Source: a virus. Taken from it: a DNA stretch of 64,000 nucleotides. Shown here one piece after another: positions 54,977 to 62,614 of this stretch (within the stretch, counting starts at the first letter, position 1; every line of letters starts with the position of its first letter). The stretch is from positions 22,667-86,666 of IMG/VR virus record IMGVR_UViG_3300009505_000013. The stretch is one strand, 5' to 3'. Below the pieces are notes generated by a model that searched no databases, had not been told where the DNA came from, and saw only the letters and a program-made list of their open reading frames with translations. The position numbers and the translations under genes are program-made.

Positions 54977-55349
54977 TTTCAATTAATTCTATCCATACAC
55001 CGGGGTTTTTTTTATCATAAGAATATTGTTCAAATGCTGGTATAATAAACTCAGCATTATCATCTTCAATCCATCCGTGTTTAACCATATCATCTTGTAC
55101 TGTCTGTGCAGGATTAATATAATCAAACTTATGACGGCTTCCTCTTATAAACTCAAATGATACTTTAACAGGTAGATCATTCTTAGCAACTTCAGCTTTA
55201 AAATCCTCAGCATACTTAGCATATATATCTTTGGTAGCCTTTCTATAATTCATTACAGCTTTGCTAGCAATAAAATATTTACCTGTCCAACGCCTACCGT
55301 TTTTACTTGAGGGAACATTGCCTGGTATCCACCATCTTATTTTTGTCAT
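54945..55349 (-). CDS. RusA-like Holliday junction resolvase (134 aa)
   Basis: The length and layout fit RusA: an N-terminal WWIPGNVPSSKNGRR, then KFDYINPAQTVQDDMVKHGW and IEDDNAEFII. RusA resolves four-way junctions with a cluster of Asp residues; here they are D in KFDYIN, the DD of VQDDM and the DD of IEDDN. It would act late in recombination or debranch DNA before packaging. It lies in the recombination/replication operon, two bases after the primase stop. Confidence 0.7.
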   Translation of the reverse strand: MTKIRWWIPGNVPSSKNGRRWTGKYFIASKAVMNYRKATKDIYAKYAEDFKAEVAKNDLPVKVSFEFIRGSRHKFDYINPAQTVQDDMVKHGWIEDDNAEFIIPAFEQYSYDKKNPGVWIELIENGKEENNNNR

Positions 55350-55351
55350 AA

Positions 55352-56329
55352 TTATTTATTTAATGTTGTTTTTAATAATGGTTTTAGCATAGCATGTGTC
55401 TTATCAAATCCTATTTCTACCATAGCATCTGATATGTCTTTGCATATAGTTGGTGTACATCCATTTATATTATATGCATCTGCATATCTTTTAACTGCAT
55501 GTTTACCTGCATCATCATTATCAAACAACGTTATTATACTTTTGTACTTTTTCTTAAGATTTGCTATGATATGGGGTTTAATCATAGTGTTCTCAGAGTC
55601 TGGACTAATAACTTCTAGGTTATAACCCATACCTTTTAAACACATTGCATCTTTAAGAGATGAGCAAATCACCAAGTAAGGTTCTTTATACTGCAGCTGA
55701 TCTATTCCCTGGATATAGTTCTTTACTTTATGAAACTTATGCTTTTTACTATGAGGCTGATATATTTTATATACTTCACCATTTCTATCAAAGTAACCAT
55801 AGCAATGTTTGCTTCCAATCTTTAAAGATTCTATTTCCAATGCATCTTGCTTAATCATATTAAAATATTCTATTGGCTTTACATTATACTGATCTAATAA
55901 TGTTTTGCCTATTCTATATGATAGCCAGTAATTAGCATCATCCTGATTCCATTTTCTATACTTTATAAAGTCAATCTCCCATTTAGCCTGAGGCACAAAC
56001 TCAACACTGACTTTACCATTTTCCTGTATATACTTATTGTAATCTTCTATTATTCTTCTTGTAGCCTGAGGATAACCCAACTTAAACATGTGTCTAATTA
56101 AGTCTGACTTGTTACCTCCAATACCTGTAGAAAAGTCTTTAAACTTATATTGCATTATGGTTTTATCCACGTATATGCAAAAGCTTGGAGTCTTGTCATT
56201 AGGATTAAATATTGAATTAATCTTAATGTCTTGACCTGTTAGCTGTTCAGGTAAGTCTAGATAATACTGAAACACCCAGTAACTTGGTACGTCTGTTTCT
56301 TCTAATATTAAATTTTTAGTGCTGAACAT
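55352..56329 (-). CDS. DnaG/Toprim-type DNA primase (325 aa)
   Basis: An N-terminal region (SIFNPNDKTPSFCIYVDKTI, YKFKDFSTGIGGNKSDLIRH) resembles the DnaG-like N-domain, but no zinc-binding Cys/His set is visible. The Toprim part reads LVICSSLKDAMCLKGMGY and, 50 residues later, TLFDNDDAGKHA. The usual Toprim Glu is replaced (SSLKDA), a variant I recall in other phage primases; the DxD acidic pair is intact. It should lay RNA primers for the DnaB/PolB replisome. A terminator precedes it on the same strand. Confidence 0.8.
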   Translation of the reverse strand: MFSTKNLILEETDVPSYWVFQYYLDLPEQLTGQDIKINSIFNPNDKTPSFCIYVDKTIMQYKFKDFSTGIGGNKSDLIRHMFKLGYPQATRRIIEDYNKYIQENGKVSVEFVPQAKWEIDFIKYRKWNQDDANYWLSYRIGKTLLDQYNVKPIEYFNMIKQDALEIESLKIGSKHCYGYFDRNGEVYKIYQPHSKKHKFHKVKNYIQGIDQLQYKEPYLVICSSLKDAMCLKGMGYNLEVISPDSENTMIKPHIIANLKKKYKSIITLFDNDDAGKHAVKRYADAYNINGCTPTICKDISDAMVEIGFDKTHAMLKPLLKTTLNK

Positions 56330-56343
56330 AATCCAAATATATT

Positions 56344-56376
56344 AAAAAGATATGGGCCCAGCATTATACTGAGCCC
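56344..56376 (-). terminator. rho-independent-type terminator after SSB-like gene
   Basis: Minus strand: GGGCTCAG (56376-56369), 7-base loop, CTGGGCCC (56361-56354), then ATATCTTTTT. The 8-bp stem contains one G-U pair. It lies in the 64-base gap between the SSB-like and primase genes. Confidence 0.65.
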
Positions 56377-56393
56377 ACTCTTTTGGTTTTATA

Positions 56394-57065
56394 TTACAGA
56401 TCAAAGTCACTTCCAGAAGCTGTTGCAGGCTCAAAATTTGAAGCTGTTGTTTCTTTCTTTAAATAAGGTCTAAAATGATTTGTATTATTTCTATCAAATG
56501 TTAATAGGTTAGAGCTTTCTTTATCTAACTCTTCTAATGGCATACCATCTTTACTTCTCTTAGGTAAAAACAAGTCATTATTTACATAACCTTCTTTGTT
56601 TTCCCACTCACGTGCACCTAAGCAAGCATTGATATATCCTGTTTCAGAACATACATTAGCAGCCTTAACCATAAAGTCTTCAATTGTATTTGCCTCAATA
56701 GCATCAAGCTCATTTCTTTTACCTACTACTTCAGATAAAAATACCATAGCTTTTAATACTTCAGTATCACGGCTAATCTCATTACCATTTGCTAATGTTG
56801 CATCTTTAAATGGATATGGTGAGAATCTAACTCTACCTACTTGGCCTGCATAACGCTCACCATTAGGATTATTCATATCTTTTAAGAAACCATTAAATTC
56901 TCCAGTAACAGGCTCAGACTCTACATGTAATGTAATATTATATGCATCTGAATCATAAGGTGTTTGGTCAAATGTAATAGAATTGATTTTGATTTTGTGG
57001 TTACCCACTCCAATAACTGGTTTGATGCTACCTGATCCGGCAGACATGTCTTTAGTACTTAACAT
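56394..57065 (-). CDS. single-stranded DNA-binding protein-like (223 aa)
   Basis: The N-terminal 120 residues (GNHKIKINSITFDQTPYDSD, ITLHVESEPVTGEF) have an OB-fold-like strand pattern; the C-terminus ends ATASGSDFDL, an acidic tip with a final hydrophobic residue like that by which SSBs recruit partners. It stands between primase and the Sak4-like ATPase, a usual place for phage SSB. Sequence similarity to bacterial SSB is not evident, so the call rests on pattern and context. Its transcript can end at the terminator 18 bases beyond. Confidence 0.65.
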   Translation of the reverse strand: MLSTKDMSAGSGSIKPVIGVGNHKIKINSITFDQTPYDSDAYNITLHVESEPVTGEFNGFLKDMNNPNGERYAGQVGRVRFSPYPFKDATLANGNEISRDTEVLKAMVFLSEVVGKRNELDAIEANTIEDFMVKAANVCSETGYINACLGAREWENKEGYVNNDLFLPKRSKDGMPLEELDKESSNLLTFDRNNTNHFRPYLKKETTASNFEPATASGSDFDL

Positions 57066-57090
57066 AATTTACTTTTTTATTAATTATTAA

Positions 57091-57774
57091 TTATTGATTA
57101 TATTTTTCAATACAATCTTTTACAAATTGTAGGTCATTTGGAATAAACTTATCCTCAAACATACCCATAGGTGATTTACATGTGTTCTCTCCATTGTTTT
57201 GAGTTTCAAAACCATATTCAAGTTCACCATCATCATTTTTATTTACTTTACCAAATAATACTATAGAGAATAGTCCTTCTAAAGTTAGTGTATTGTCAAT
57301 CATTTTGCCAATAGTTTTTGCTTTAACTTTTCTATTTCCATTTATATCAGTTGAATCTTCTGAGTGAGTTAAGAAAATGATAGTCAAATCTTCTCTCAAG
57401 TCTTTAGGAAGTTTTGCAACCATTGCTAAGTTAGCTGCAATCTGAGTGAATTTATCATAACCTTTCTCATTAGCTCTGTCAAAATATTCAAAAGAACTCA
57501 TATACTGCCAATCATCTACTACTAATGTTTTGATATGGCTCATTTTTTCATCTACATGCTTTATTGCTTTTATTATTCCTGCACTTGATGAAGCTGATGT
57601 CAGATTACCTTTTGGGTTATCTTTACTAATTTGTGTGTATTTGCTTTTCCATCCCTGGAACGGTAATGGTTTGTTAGCAATGTTTATAATGAAAGTCTCT
57701 TTAGGATTTAATGTTCTGATTGAGGTAGACTTTCCTGTACCTGAGTCAGCAATTACTAATACGCTGTTTGCCAT
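57091..57774 (-). CDS. Sak4-like RecA-core ATPase (227 aa)
   Basis: Walker A at residues 8-17 (IADSGTGKST); Walker B in KTLVVDDWQYM; then DLTIIFLTHSED as the third strand, and a C-terminal FETQNNGENTCKSPMGMFED. Length and order fit the phage AAA_24/Sak4 group of single-strand annealing proteins, which need SSB. The SSB-like gene follows, and an exonuclease and a RusA-like resolvase are in the same strand block. It could promote recombination-dependent replication. Confidence 0.75.
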   Translation of the reverse strand: MANSVLVIADSGTGKSTSIRTLNPKETFIINIANKPLPFQGWKSKYTQISKDNPKGNLTSASSSAGIIKAIKHVDEKMSHIKTLVVDDWQYMSSFEYFDRANEKGYDKFTQIAANLAMVAKLPKDLREDLTIIFLTHSEDSTDINGNRKVKAKTIGKMIDNTLTLEGLFSIVLFGKVNKNDDGELEYGFETQNNGENTCKSPMGMFEDKFIPNDLQFVKDCIEKYNQ

Positions 57775-57775
57775 A

Positions 57776-58330
57776 TTACTTTTTTTGAATTACGTTAATT
57801 AATTTATTTAATGTTGCATTTATTTCTGATAATGCGTTTATCAGCTCTGCATTGGAGAGGAGGGGAGCAGTGTCAGTGCTTTCATCTGGATTAGGCAAAT
57901 CTGGATTTGCAAAATCTATTATAGCTTTACCCCTATTTGTTACATCATTTATAACCTTTAGTTCACTAACAGGTATAATGTGTCTCTGAAATCCTGAATT
58001 ACTTGTTATGATTTCATACTCTTCCTGCCAGTGTGGATTATGTTTATGATAATATAGTGTCCTTTTTGGATCTTCTGTATCATAATCTATAGATACAAAT
58101 TCTGTATATATATCTTCTCCTTTTTCAAATTCACTTGGAAAAAAGCTTACATGTAGCTCATCCTTTCCAGTTGGCCTGTAAGCCATCTTAGGTATGTATA
58201 ATGCATTAATCTTTCCTTCTGTCTGAAAGTAATCTTCATGCTCTTCTCTTAGTGATGCAACCTTCTGCTTTCTTTCTTGCGGTGTTAGTCCCATCTTTTT
58301 TTTGTTATTTAAGTTTTTAGTATTTATCAT
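57776..58330 (-). CDS. hypothetical protein (184 aa)
   Basis: The start at 58330 overlaps the helicase stop (ATGA); an inner ATG at codon 13 (MGLTPQERKQ) is possible. The middle part is beta-rich (ALYIPKMAYRPTGKDELHVS, YTEFVSIDYDTEDPKRTLYY); the end is a helix, ELINALSEINATLNKLINVI. No motif. It stands between the DnaB-like helicase and the Sak4-like ATPase, so a replication role is inferred. Confidence 0.6.
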   Translation of the reverse strand: MINTKNLNNKKKMGLTPQERKQKVASLREEHEDYFQTEGKINALYIPKMAYRPTGKDELHVSFFPSEFEKGEDIYTEFVSIDYDTEDPKRTLYYHKHNPHWQEEYEIITSNSGFQRHIIPVSELKVINDVTNRGKAIIDFANPDLPNPDESTDTAPLLSNAELINALSEINATLNKLINVIQKK

Positions 58331-59280
58331 CTGCGTTCTTGTTGTTGAGGTGTTGCCATTTCTTCTATTTGCATTTGTTCAAACTTAGCTTTGAAAAATG
58401 ACATACGTGCATCACCATTTCTTGCTTTAAGAAAATGTAAAACCAATGTTCTATCATTTTCTATTATATATCTATCTGGTCCATAATATCTAATCTTTTG
58501 TTTAGCTGGGCGGTTGATACCTATTAACATATCTGCATGCTGTAGCATTGCATCTGAGCCAAATATATCTGACTCAAGTATATAGTTACCATACTTACCA
58601 TCTATAGCCCTGTCCGGATTATCTATGTTCCTATTTAGTTGTGATAAAGCAATAAACAAACAAGGATAATCTCTCTTACACTGTGTAAAGAATTCACCTA
58701 ACTCAAATAACATATCTAATGTGTTATTCTGGTATGGTGCTCTCTTGACTAACATTGTATGATCAAGTGTTATCATTGTATTTACTCCTTTATGCTGTGT
58801 CATATACTGATCAATTTGCTCACGCATCTGATTAACAGTCATAGGTGTACTAATTATATCAACCGGGTGCTTTACTCTTTCTTTAGCATATAAATGGCAT
58901 TTATTTAATGTATCTGTATTTAATATTGATCCTGCACTACATAATTCTTTGTATGTTTTACCAGTTATAGAACTAAATTCTCTGATAGCTGAGGTTCTGC
59001 CTACCATCTCAAACTGAAATTCTAATACTCTAAACTTATCATTTGGATTTAAAGCAAATGATTCTCTAATGATTTGATCCTTAATCAGTGTCTTACCTGA
59101 ACCAGGTCTACCACCAATTACTGTCAAAGTATTCCATTCTATACCATCAGTGGCAGCATCATTAAACTTAGGCCACGGAGTATAGATTGATTTCTCTTCT
59201 CCTGTTGACCTAGCATACATATATTTAAGTGCATCATTAAATGCAGCATATTGCCCAATCCATGATGGTTTATTTTTCAT
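58327..59280 (-). CDS. DnaB-like replicative helicase (317 aa)
   Basis: The RecA-type core begins with TLTVIGGRPGSGKTL (Walker A at residues 56-64). Then come VLEFQFEMVGRTSAIRE, ITLDHTML (Walker B region) and LFIALSQLNRNID (motif H3), then SDIFGSDAMLQHADMLIGIN. These are the DnaB C-domain motifs in order. The N-terminal primase-binding domain is missing, so it is a short form as in several phages. It should unwind DNA at the fork, with the primase at 55352. Gene overlaps of four bases on both sides indicate one operon. Confidence 0.88.
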   Translation of the reverse strand: MKNKPSWIGQYAAFNDALKYMYARSTGEEKSIYTPWPKFNDAATDGIEWNTLTVIGGRPGSGKTLIKDQIIRESFALNPNDKFRVLEFQFEMVGRTSAIREFSSITGKTYKELCSAGSILNTDTLNKCHLYAKERVKHPVDIISTPMTVNQMREQIDQYMTQHKGVNTMITLDHTMLVKRAPYQNNTLDMLFELGEFFTQCKRDYPCLFIALSQLNRNIDNPDRAIDGKYGNYILESDIFGSDAMLQHADMLIGINRPAKQKIRYYGPDRYIIENDRTLVLHFLKARNGDARMSFFKAKFEQMQIEEMATPQQQERR

Positions 59281-59834
59281 ACAACGTTTTCTTTAAAGTG
59301 TTCTTTTTCTGTTTCTACTCCATCAATAATCATATCACAATAGTCAGCTAATGTAGAGTGTTTAACCCTATGCTTGTCTTGCTTTGATATAAAGTATTGA
59401 CTTGTCTGCATATACATATATTCTGTATCTCTATATTCATTGACATACATCTTAGTTGCTTTGATTATCTCATCCCAACCATAGTCATATGTTTCAAAAA
59501 ACCATCTAAAGTTTTCTCCTAAAGCTTTGATATTATTTCTAGCTGGCTTACCGCTTGGTAGTTTCCTTGCTGGAAATATCTCTCTGTATGTGTGGATCTT
59601 ATCATTAAAGTCCTTACCCATGAGTTGTATATCAGTTTTTTTCTTTGCTTTAACAAAATAGTTATCAAGCCTAGCACAAAATGCTTTAGCTTCAGCAGTC
59701 ATTTTATATTGGTTTTCTTCTTTTATTAATAAACCTTTTTCAATTAACTTTTCTTTATCTTCAGACTTAACATTTGGTAAGGATACGCCTTGCTTCATCC
59801 CAAACAGTATTAGGGCTTGGTTTGGTGTTATCTT
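59277..59834 (-). CDS. replication-associated protein, possible helicase loader (185 aa)
   Basis: The frame is open further upstream to 59867; I prefer ATG 59834 (MKITPNQALILFGMKQG), and ATG 59798 (MKQGVSLPN) is also possible. The N-terminal part looks like a winged helix (KLIEKGLLIKEENQYKMTAE). The C-terminal part, with IFPARKLPSGKPARNN, FRWFFETYDYGWDEIIKATK and YMYMQTSQYFISKQD, is a block I recall from many Bacteroidota phage replication regions. It lies between the DnaA-like and DnaB-like genes, so helicase loading is a reasonable guess, not shown. Confidence 0.65.
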   Translation of the reverse strand, partial: KITPNQALILFGMKQGVSLPNVKSEDKEKLIEKGLLIKEENQYKMTAEAKAFCARLDNYFVKAKKKTDIQLMGKDFNDKIHTYREIFPARKLPSGKPARNNIKALGENFRWFFETYDYGWDEIIKATKMYVNEYRDTEYMYMQTSQYFISKQDKHRVKHSTLADYCDMIIDGVETEKEHFKENVV

Positions 59835-60282
59835 CATCATCAGTATTTTCTGAAATAGTTCCCACATATTCTTTTATTTTTATTAAAGTGTTATTATATG
59901 CATTCATTACAGATTCATCATTAGTAAAAAATCCATTCTCAATCATTTTACATGAATTAATGATGGTTGCATGATTGCGTTTTAAAAATCTACCTATACT
60001 TGTTTTAGTATGCCCTTCTTTATGAGCCAAGTATGACATAACTTGAACGTATACAAGAAACTCCCTCAATCTAGTCCTGTGTTGTAGAGTTTTGATACTC
60101 TGAAACTTAGGATGATTTTCATGTAATGCAAGTAAAGCACTGTCATGAAATATACCTAATGGGATCTTTTTGTTTTGATCTTGAGGGGTGTAAATATACA
60201 ATTTAATCCCATGACTTAAATAAAAAGACTTCTTAAATTCTGAAATTTGTTTCTTCTGGTTAAGTTCTTGATTATCAGACAT
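59767..60282 (-). CDS. DnaA domain IV-like DNA-binding protein (171 aa)
   Basis: Residues about 71-120 contain RLREFLVYVQVMSYLAHKEG, HTKTSIGRFLKRNHATIINS and CKMIENG: the helix-turn-helix of the DnaA C-terminal domain (usually S-x-x-x-IG-x-x-F-x-x-R-x-H-x-T-x). The ATPase domain is absent, and the rest is short and polar. It could bind the phage origin, or regulate. It is the first gene of the replication operon and has a good host-type promoter. Its end overlaps the next gene by about 68 bases if that starts at 59834. Confidence 0.75.
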   Translation of the reverse strand: MSDNQELNQKKQISEFKKSFYLSHGIKLYIYTPQDQNKKIPLGIFHDSALLALHENHPKFQSIKTLQHRTRLREFLVYVQVMSYLAHKEGHTKTSIGRFLKRNHATIINSCKMIENGFFTNDESVMNAYNNTLIKIKEYVGTISENTDDEDNTKPSPNTVWDEARRILTKC

Positions 60283-60304
60283 TTATATTATAATTAAAGG
60301 TTAT

Positions 60305-60335
60305 CAAAGATAGTAAAATTTACCAATCTATGCAA
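60305..60335 (-). promoter_or_regulatory. host-type promoter of the replication operon
   Basis: Minus strand: TTG at 60335-60333, 20-base gap, TATCTTTG at 60312-60305. This matches the Bacteroidota consensus TTG-N19-21-TAnnTTTG exactly, with ATG 60282 some 22 bases beyond. The -33 part lies in the end of the uracil-DNA glycosylase gene. Confidence 0.6.
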
Positions 60336-61009
60336 GGTTTATCTTGATTTTCTAGTTCTGTATTAACTTTGTTAAAGACATCTTTACAGTCCCATTCACC
60401 ACCTCTATATGCAGCTGATGCCGGGTGTGCTACCTTAAATATTTTTTGTCTATCTAATAGTAGTTGCCATGCTTCTGCTTTCTTACCCATTAATATAGAT
60501 GGTACTTGTTTATTGTGTCTATTTATATTTTCAAACAAGTATTCTGTAAATGGTTTCCATATAGAATAATGTGACCCTATAGAATTTATCTCTACTGTAA
60601 AAGCTGTATTAATTAATAATACACCCTGGTTAGCCCAACACCTTAGATCAGTGTGGTCTGTACCAATTGCTTTGTTTATGTATTGTAAAGACTTTTCTGC
60701 TTTACCTTTTCTGCTACAGCTAAAAGCTATACCATCTGCAACTCCAAGCTGAGGATATGGGTCTTGCCCTATGATTATACATTTAAGTTCATCATATGGA
60801 CATTCTAAGAATGCATTAAATATATCTTTAAATCTTGGTGTAAATCTTTTCTCTGCATTTACACATTCTACTAGTTTATTCATGATCATATCAAACTCAA
60901 GTCCATTTATAAATGGTGAGAGCATAGGTGCCCATCCTGAATCTTCTAATTTATTATTGACATCATTTCTTAATTGTTCTATGTCAATTTCTATTAAGTT
61001 ATTATTCAT
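60320..61009 (-). CDS. ung: uracil-DNA glycosylase, family 1
   Basis: Residues 81-86 are GQDPYP with the catalytic Asp83 and continue QLGVADGIAFS; LLINTAFTVE is the central motif and VAHPASAAYRGGEW the His-containing motif near residue 195. These define family 1 UDG, which removes uracil from DNA. The His after PY in bacterial enzymes is Pro here, seen in other family members as I recall. At 229 residues it has the standard length. Phage UDG fits an AT-rich phage that must keep uracil out of DNA. The gene's own promoter is not clear. Confidence 0.9.
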   Translation of the reverse strand: MNNNLIEIDIEQLRNDVNNKLEDSGWAPMLSPFINGLEFDMIMNKLVECVNAEKRFTPRFKDIFNAFLECPYDELKCIIIGQDPYPQLGVADGIAFSCSRKGKAEKSLQYINKAIGTDHTDLRCWANQGVLLINTAFTVEINSIGSHYSIWKPFTEYLFENINRHNKQVPSILMGKKAEAWQLLLDRQKIFKVAHPASAAYRGGEWDCKDVFNKVNTELENQDKPCIDW

Positions 61010-61026
61010 ATTCTATTTCTTTTTTG

Positions 61027-61034
61027 TATCTTTG
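61027..61034 (+). promoter_or_regulatory. host-type -7 box of the lone plus-strand gene
   Basis: TATCTTTG on the plus strand, 20 bases before ATG 61054. No TTG at the proper distance upstream. It makes independent expression of the plus-strand gene likely. Confidence 0.4.
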
Positions 61035-61053
61035 ATTAATTAATACAGTTACT

Positions 61054-61476
61054 ATGTCAGATAAAAAACAATTCATCACTTATGATACTACTAAAAACTT
61101 AGTAGCAGATATTAATCCTGCTTTTATCTCAGGACTACAAGCAATATATGGTAGATACCTTCTTGAATTCTATCCAGATGCTAGCAAATTTGGTATACTT
61201 ATACAAGACTTCAATGAAACAATTATGGAGCCTGAAAAAGCCAAGCTCAAAAATAGACAGTTTACTCCAATTGAGAGTGAACTATATACTTTATATTCTA
61301 TCATTAATATATTCAAGGCTTTTGCAAAAGAGCAAGGGCTTGAACAGTATGAAGACCTTAAAGTAACTGAAGATGACTTTGCTAAAGTTGTGTCTGATCT
61401 TAAAGAAGAGACTAACAATCCAACGGAGATGCTACAAAAATTAGCTGTTAAGCTAGATGAAATGAAATCATCTTAA
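61054..61476 (+). CDS. hypothetical protein on the opposite strand (140 aa)
   Basis: Starts MSDKKQFITYDTTKNLVADI; helix-rich and acidic, with a C-terminal LQKLAVKLDEMKSS. No motif. It is the only plus-strand gene in the right-hand 21 kb, divergent from ung and convergent with the 127-residue gene, whose end it overlaps by nine bases. It has its own -7 box. It could be a regulator or a structural accessory expressed apart from the replication genes. Confidence 0.7.
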   Translation: MSDKKQFITYDTTKNLVADINPAFISGLQAIYGRYLLEFYPDASKFGILIQDFNETIMEPEKAKLKNRQFTPIESELYTLYSIINIFKAFAKEQGLEQYEDLKVTEDDFAKVVSDLKEETNNPTEMLQKLAVKLDEMKSS

Positions 61477-61851
61477 TTGCATACCTGCAAAGTCACCTAT
61501 TTCTAAAGCTGCTTGTATAGCAAGATTCAATTCTTCTTTATCACACTTAGCAAATGATTTACAATATTCTTTATTGTTTTTCATAAAGCATAAGCCTGCT
61601 TTTCTTTTTACTTGTAACTTTACCTCTTCAAAGGTATAACCAAGTTCATTTGCTATCTCACGTATCATTGCGTGTACTCTAGCTAACTGTGGATTACTAC
61701 CTTTACCATCTTGTATACCAATAAATATCTCTACTCTTGCACCATCCTTATGGTCCTTGAAGAAGCCTTCATATTTATTCTTGAATGCTTTTATAGGAAA
61801 ATGTAACTTTCCATCTTTTACTGTACCTTCTATAAATAACTGATCTTTCAT
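61468..61851 (-). CDS. hypothetical protein, possibly NinB-like (127 aa)
   Basis: MKDQLFIEGTVKDGKLHFPI, then GSNPQLARVHAMIREIANEL and EEVKLQVKRKAGLCF, then CDKEELNLAIQAALEIG. The Q-x-x-x-H-A-x-x-x-x-I-A...K-x-K pattern recalls NinB/Orf-type recombination mediators, but the match is weak. It is coupled to the membrane micro-protein upstream (ATGA). Confidence 0.5.
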   Translation of the reverse strand: MKDQLFIEGTVKDGKLHFPIKAFKNKYEGFFKDHKDGARVEIFIGIQDGKGSNPQLARVHAMIREIANELGYTFEEVKLQVKRKAGLCFMKNNKEYCKSFAKCDKEELNLAIQAALEIGDFAGMQLR

Positions 61852-62003
61852 TTTATTAAGTTATGTACAATTAGTACTGCAATACCTATAACAAACATCC
61901 AGGCTACATATTCTATAATTTTGTAGGTTTGTTCCATCTTTTCACGTGTTCTACCTTGGTTATGATGCTTTAATCCATCATGTATTTTTTTAAGATCTTT
62001 CAT
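61848..62003 (-). CDS. small membrane protein (51 aa)
   Basis: Starts MKDLKKIHDGLKHHNQGRTR, then a helix IIEYVAWMFVIGIAVLIVHN and LIK. One C-terminal membrane helix with a basic cytoplasmic part. It overlaps genes on both sides (14 bases upstream, ATGA downstream). Function unknown. Confidence 0.5.
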   Translation of the reverse strand: MKDLKKIHDGLKHHNQGRTREKMEQTYKIIEYVAWMFVIGIAVLIVHNLIK

Positions 62004-62130
62004 TTGTATTTTTTTTTAGTTGTGCTTCTAATATCTCAATAGCTACTTCCAAGTTCCTTCTTGAGGAACCTGGTAAAGTATCTACATTATCTAATAGATT
62101 AATTATATCCTTTATAATTATATTATTCAT
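61990..62130 (-). CDS. small helical protein (46 aa)
   Basis: MNNIIIKDIINLLDNVDTLP, then RRNLEVAIEILEAQLKKN: a short helical hairpin. It overlaps the genes on both sides. No motif. Supported by coupling and composition only. Confidence 0.45.
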   Translation of the reverse strand: MNNIIIKDIINLLDNVDTLPGSSRRNLEVAIEILEAQLKKNTNERS

Positions 62131-62371
62131 GTGTTTCTAATATTCTTTCTTCAAAGTCTTCTTCTAATAAATCTTGCACGTCTACAGATACAAGGTTACC
62201 CACTCTATCTTTAGTAATATACCATACGTGATGTACTTCAACACTTGGTCCATAACCTGGCGTACCTGGATCTCCATTAGAATCATACCATTGGTCTGGT
62301 TCTCCTGGATCATAAGAATACTGTATACATACAGTTTCTCCTGAGTCTGTTATTAAATCTATTTCACTCAT
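62123..62371 (-). CDS. hypothetical acidic protein (82 aa)
   Basis: I chose ATG 62371 (MSEIDLITDSGETVCIQYSY), one base into the stop of the zinc-ribbon gene (TGATG), instead of a longer frame that runs into that gene. It has a Gly/Asp/Pro-rich middle (DQWYDSNGDPGTPGYG), HHVWYITK and an acidic tail. No motif. Confidence 0.55.
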   Translation of the reverse strand: MSEIDLITDSGETVCIQYSYDPGEPDQWYDSNGDPGTPGYGPSVEVHHVWYITKDRVGNLVSVDVQDLLEEDFEERILETHE

Positions 62372-62610
62372 CACAAAAATCTTAAGGCATCTCCAACATA
62401 AACAAACTCCTGAGCACACTCTGTGCACTTAGCATTAGATTCATTTCTGATTAATGCTGGGTCACCACAGTTTGGGCATGGAGTTTCATCATGGGTATCT
62501 ATATACTCTTCAATTGCTTTTCTTGATAGTCCGTGTATCATTGCATCATGCGTACCACGGTACTCTAATTCTTCTTGTTGCTCAATAAAGAGCTCTTTCA
62601 TTCTTCCCAT
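62371..62610 (-). CDS. zinc-ribbon protein (79 aa)
   Basis: An N-terminal helix (MGRMKELFIEQQEELEYRGT) is followed by CPNCGDPALI and, 14 residues on, CTECAQEF: Cys45, Cys48, Cys62 and Cys65 form a zinc ribbon. Such small proteins bind nucleic acid or polymerase subunits. It lies four bases after the helicase gene's stop. A transcription-factor-like role is possible but unproven. Confidence 0.7.
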   Translation of the reverse strand: MGRMKELFIEQQEELEYRGTHDAMIHGLSRKAIEEYIDTHDETPCPNCGDPALIRNESNAKCTECAQEFVYVGDALRFL

Positions 62611-62614
62611 AATT

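Noticed and set aside
56334-56341. TATATTTG box on the minus strand before the primase
   Set aside because: It ends four bases before the ATG, has no TTG at -33, and lies in AT-rich sequence after a terminator.
62372-62428. Extended N-terminus of the 82-residue acidic protein
   Set aside because: The extension reads out of frame through the zinc-ribbon gene; the TGATG junction gives a normal start.
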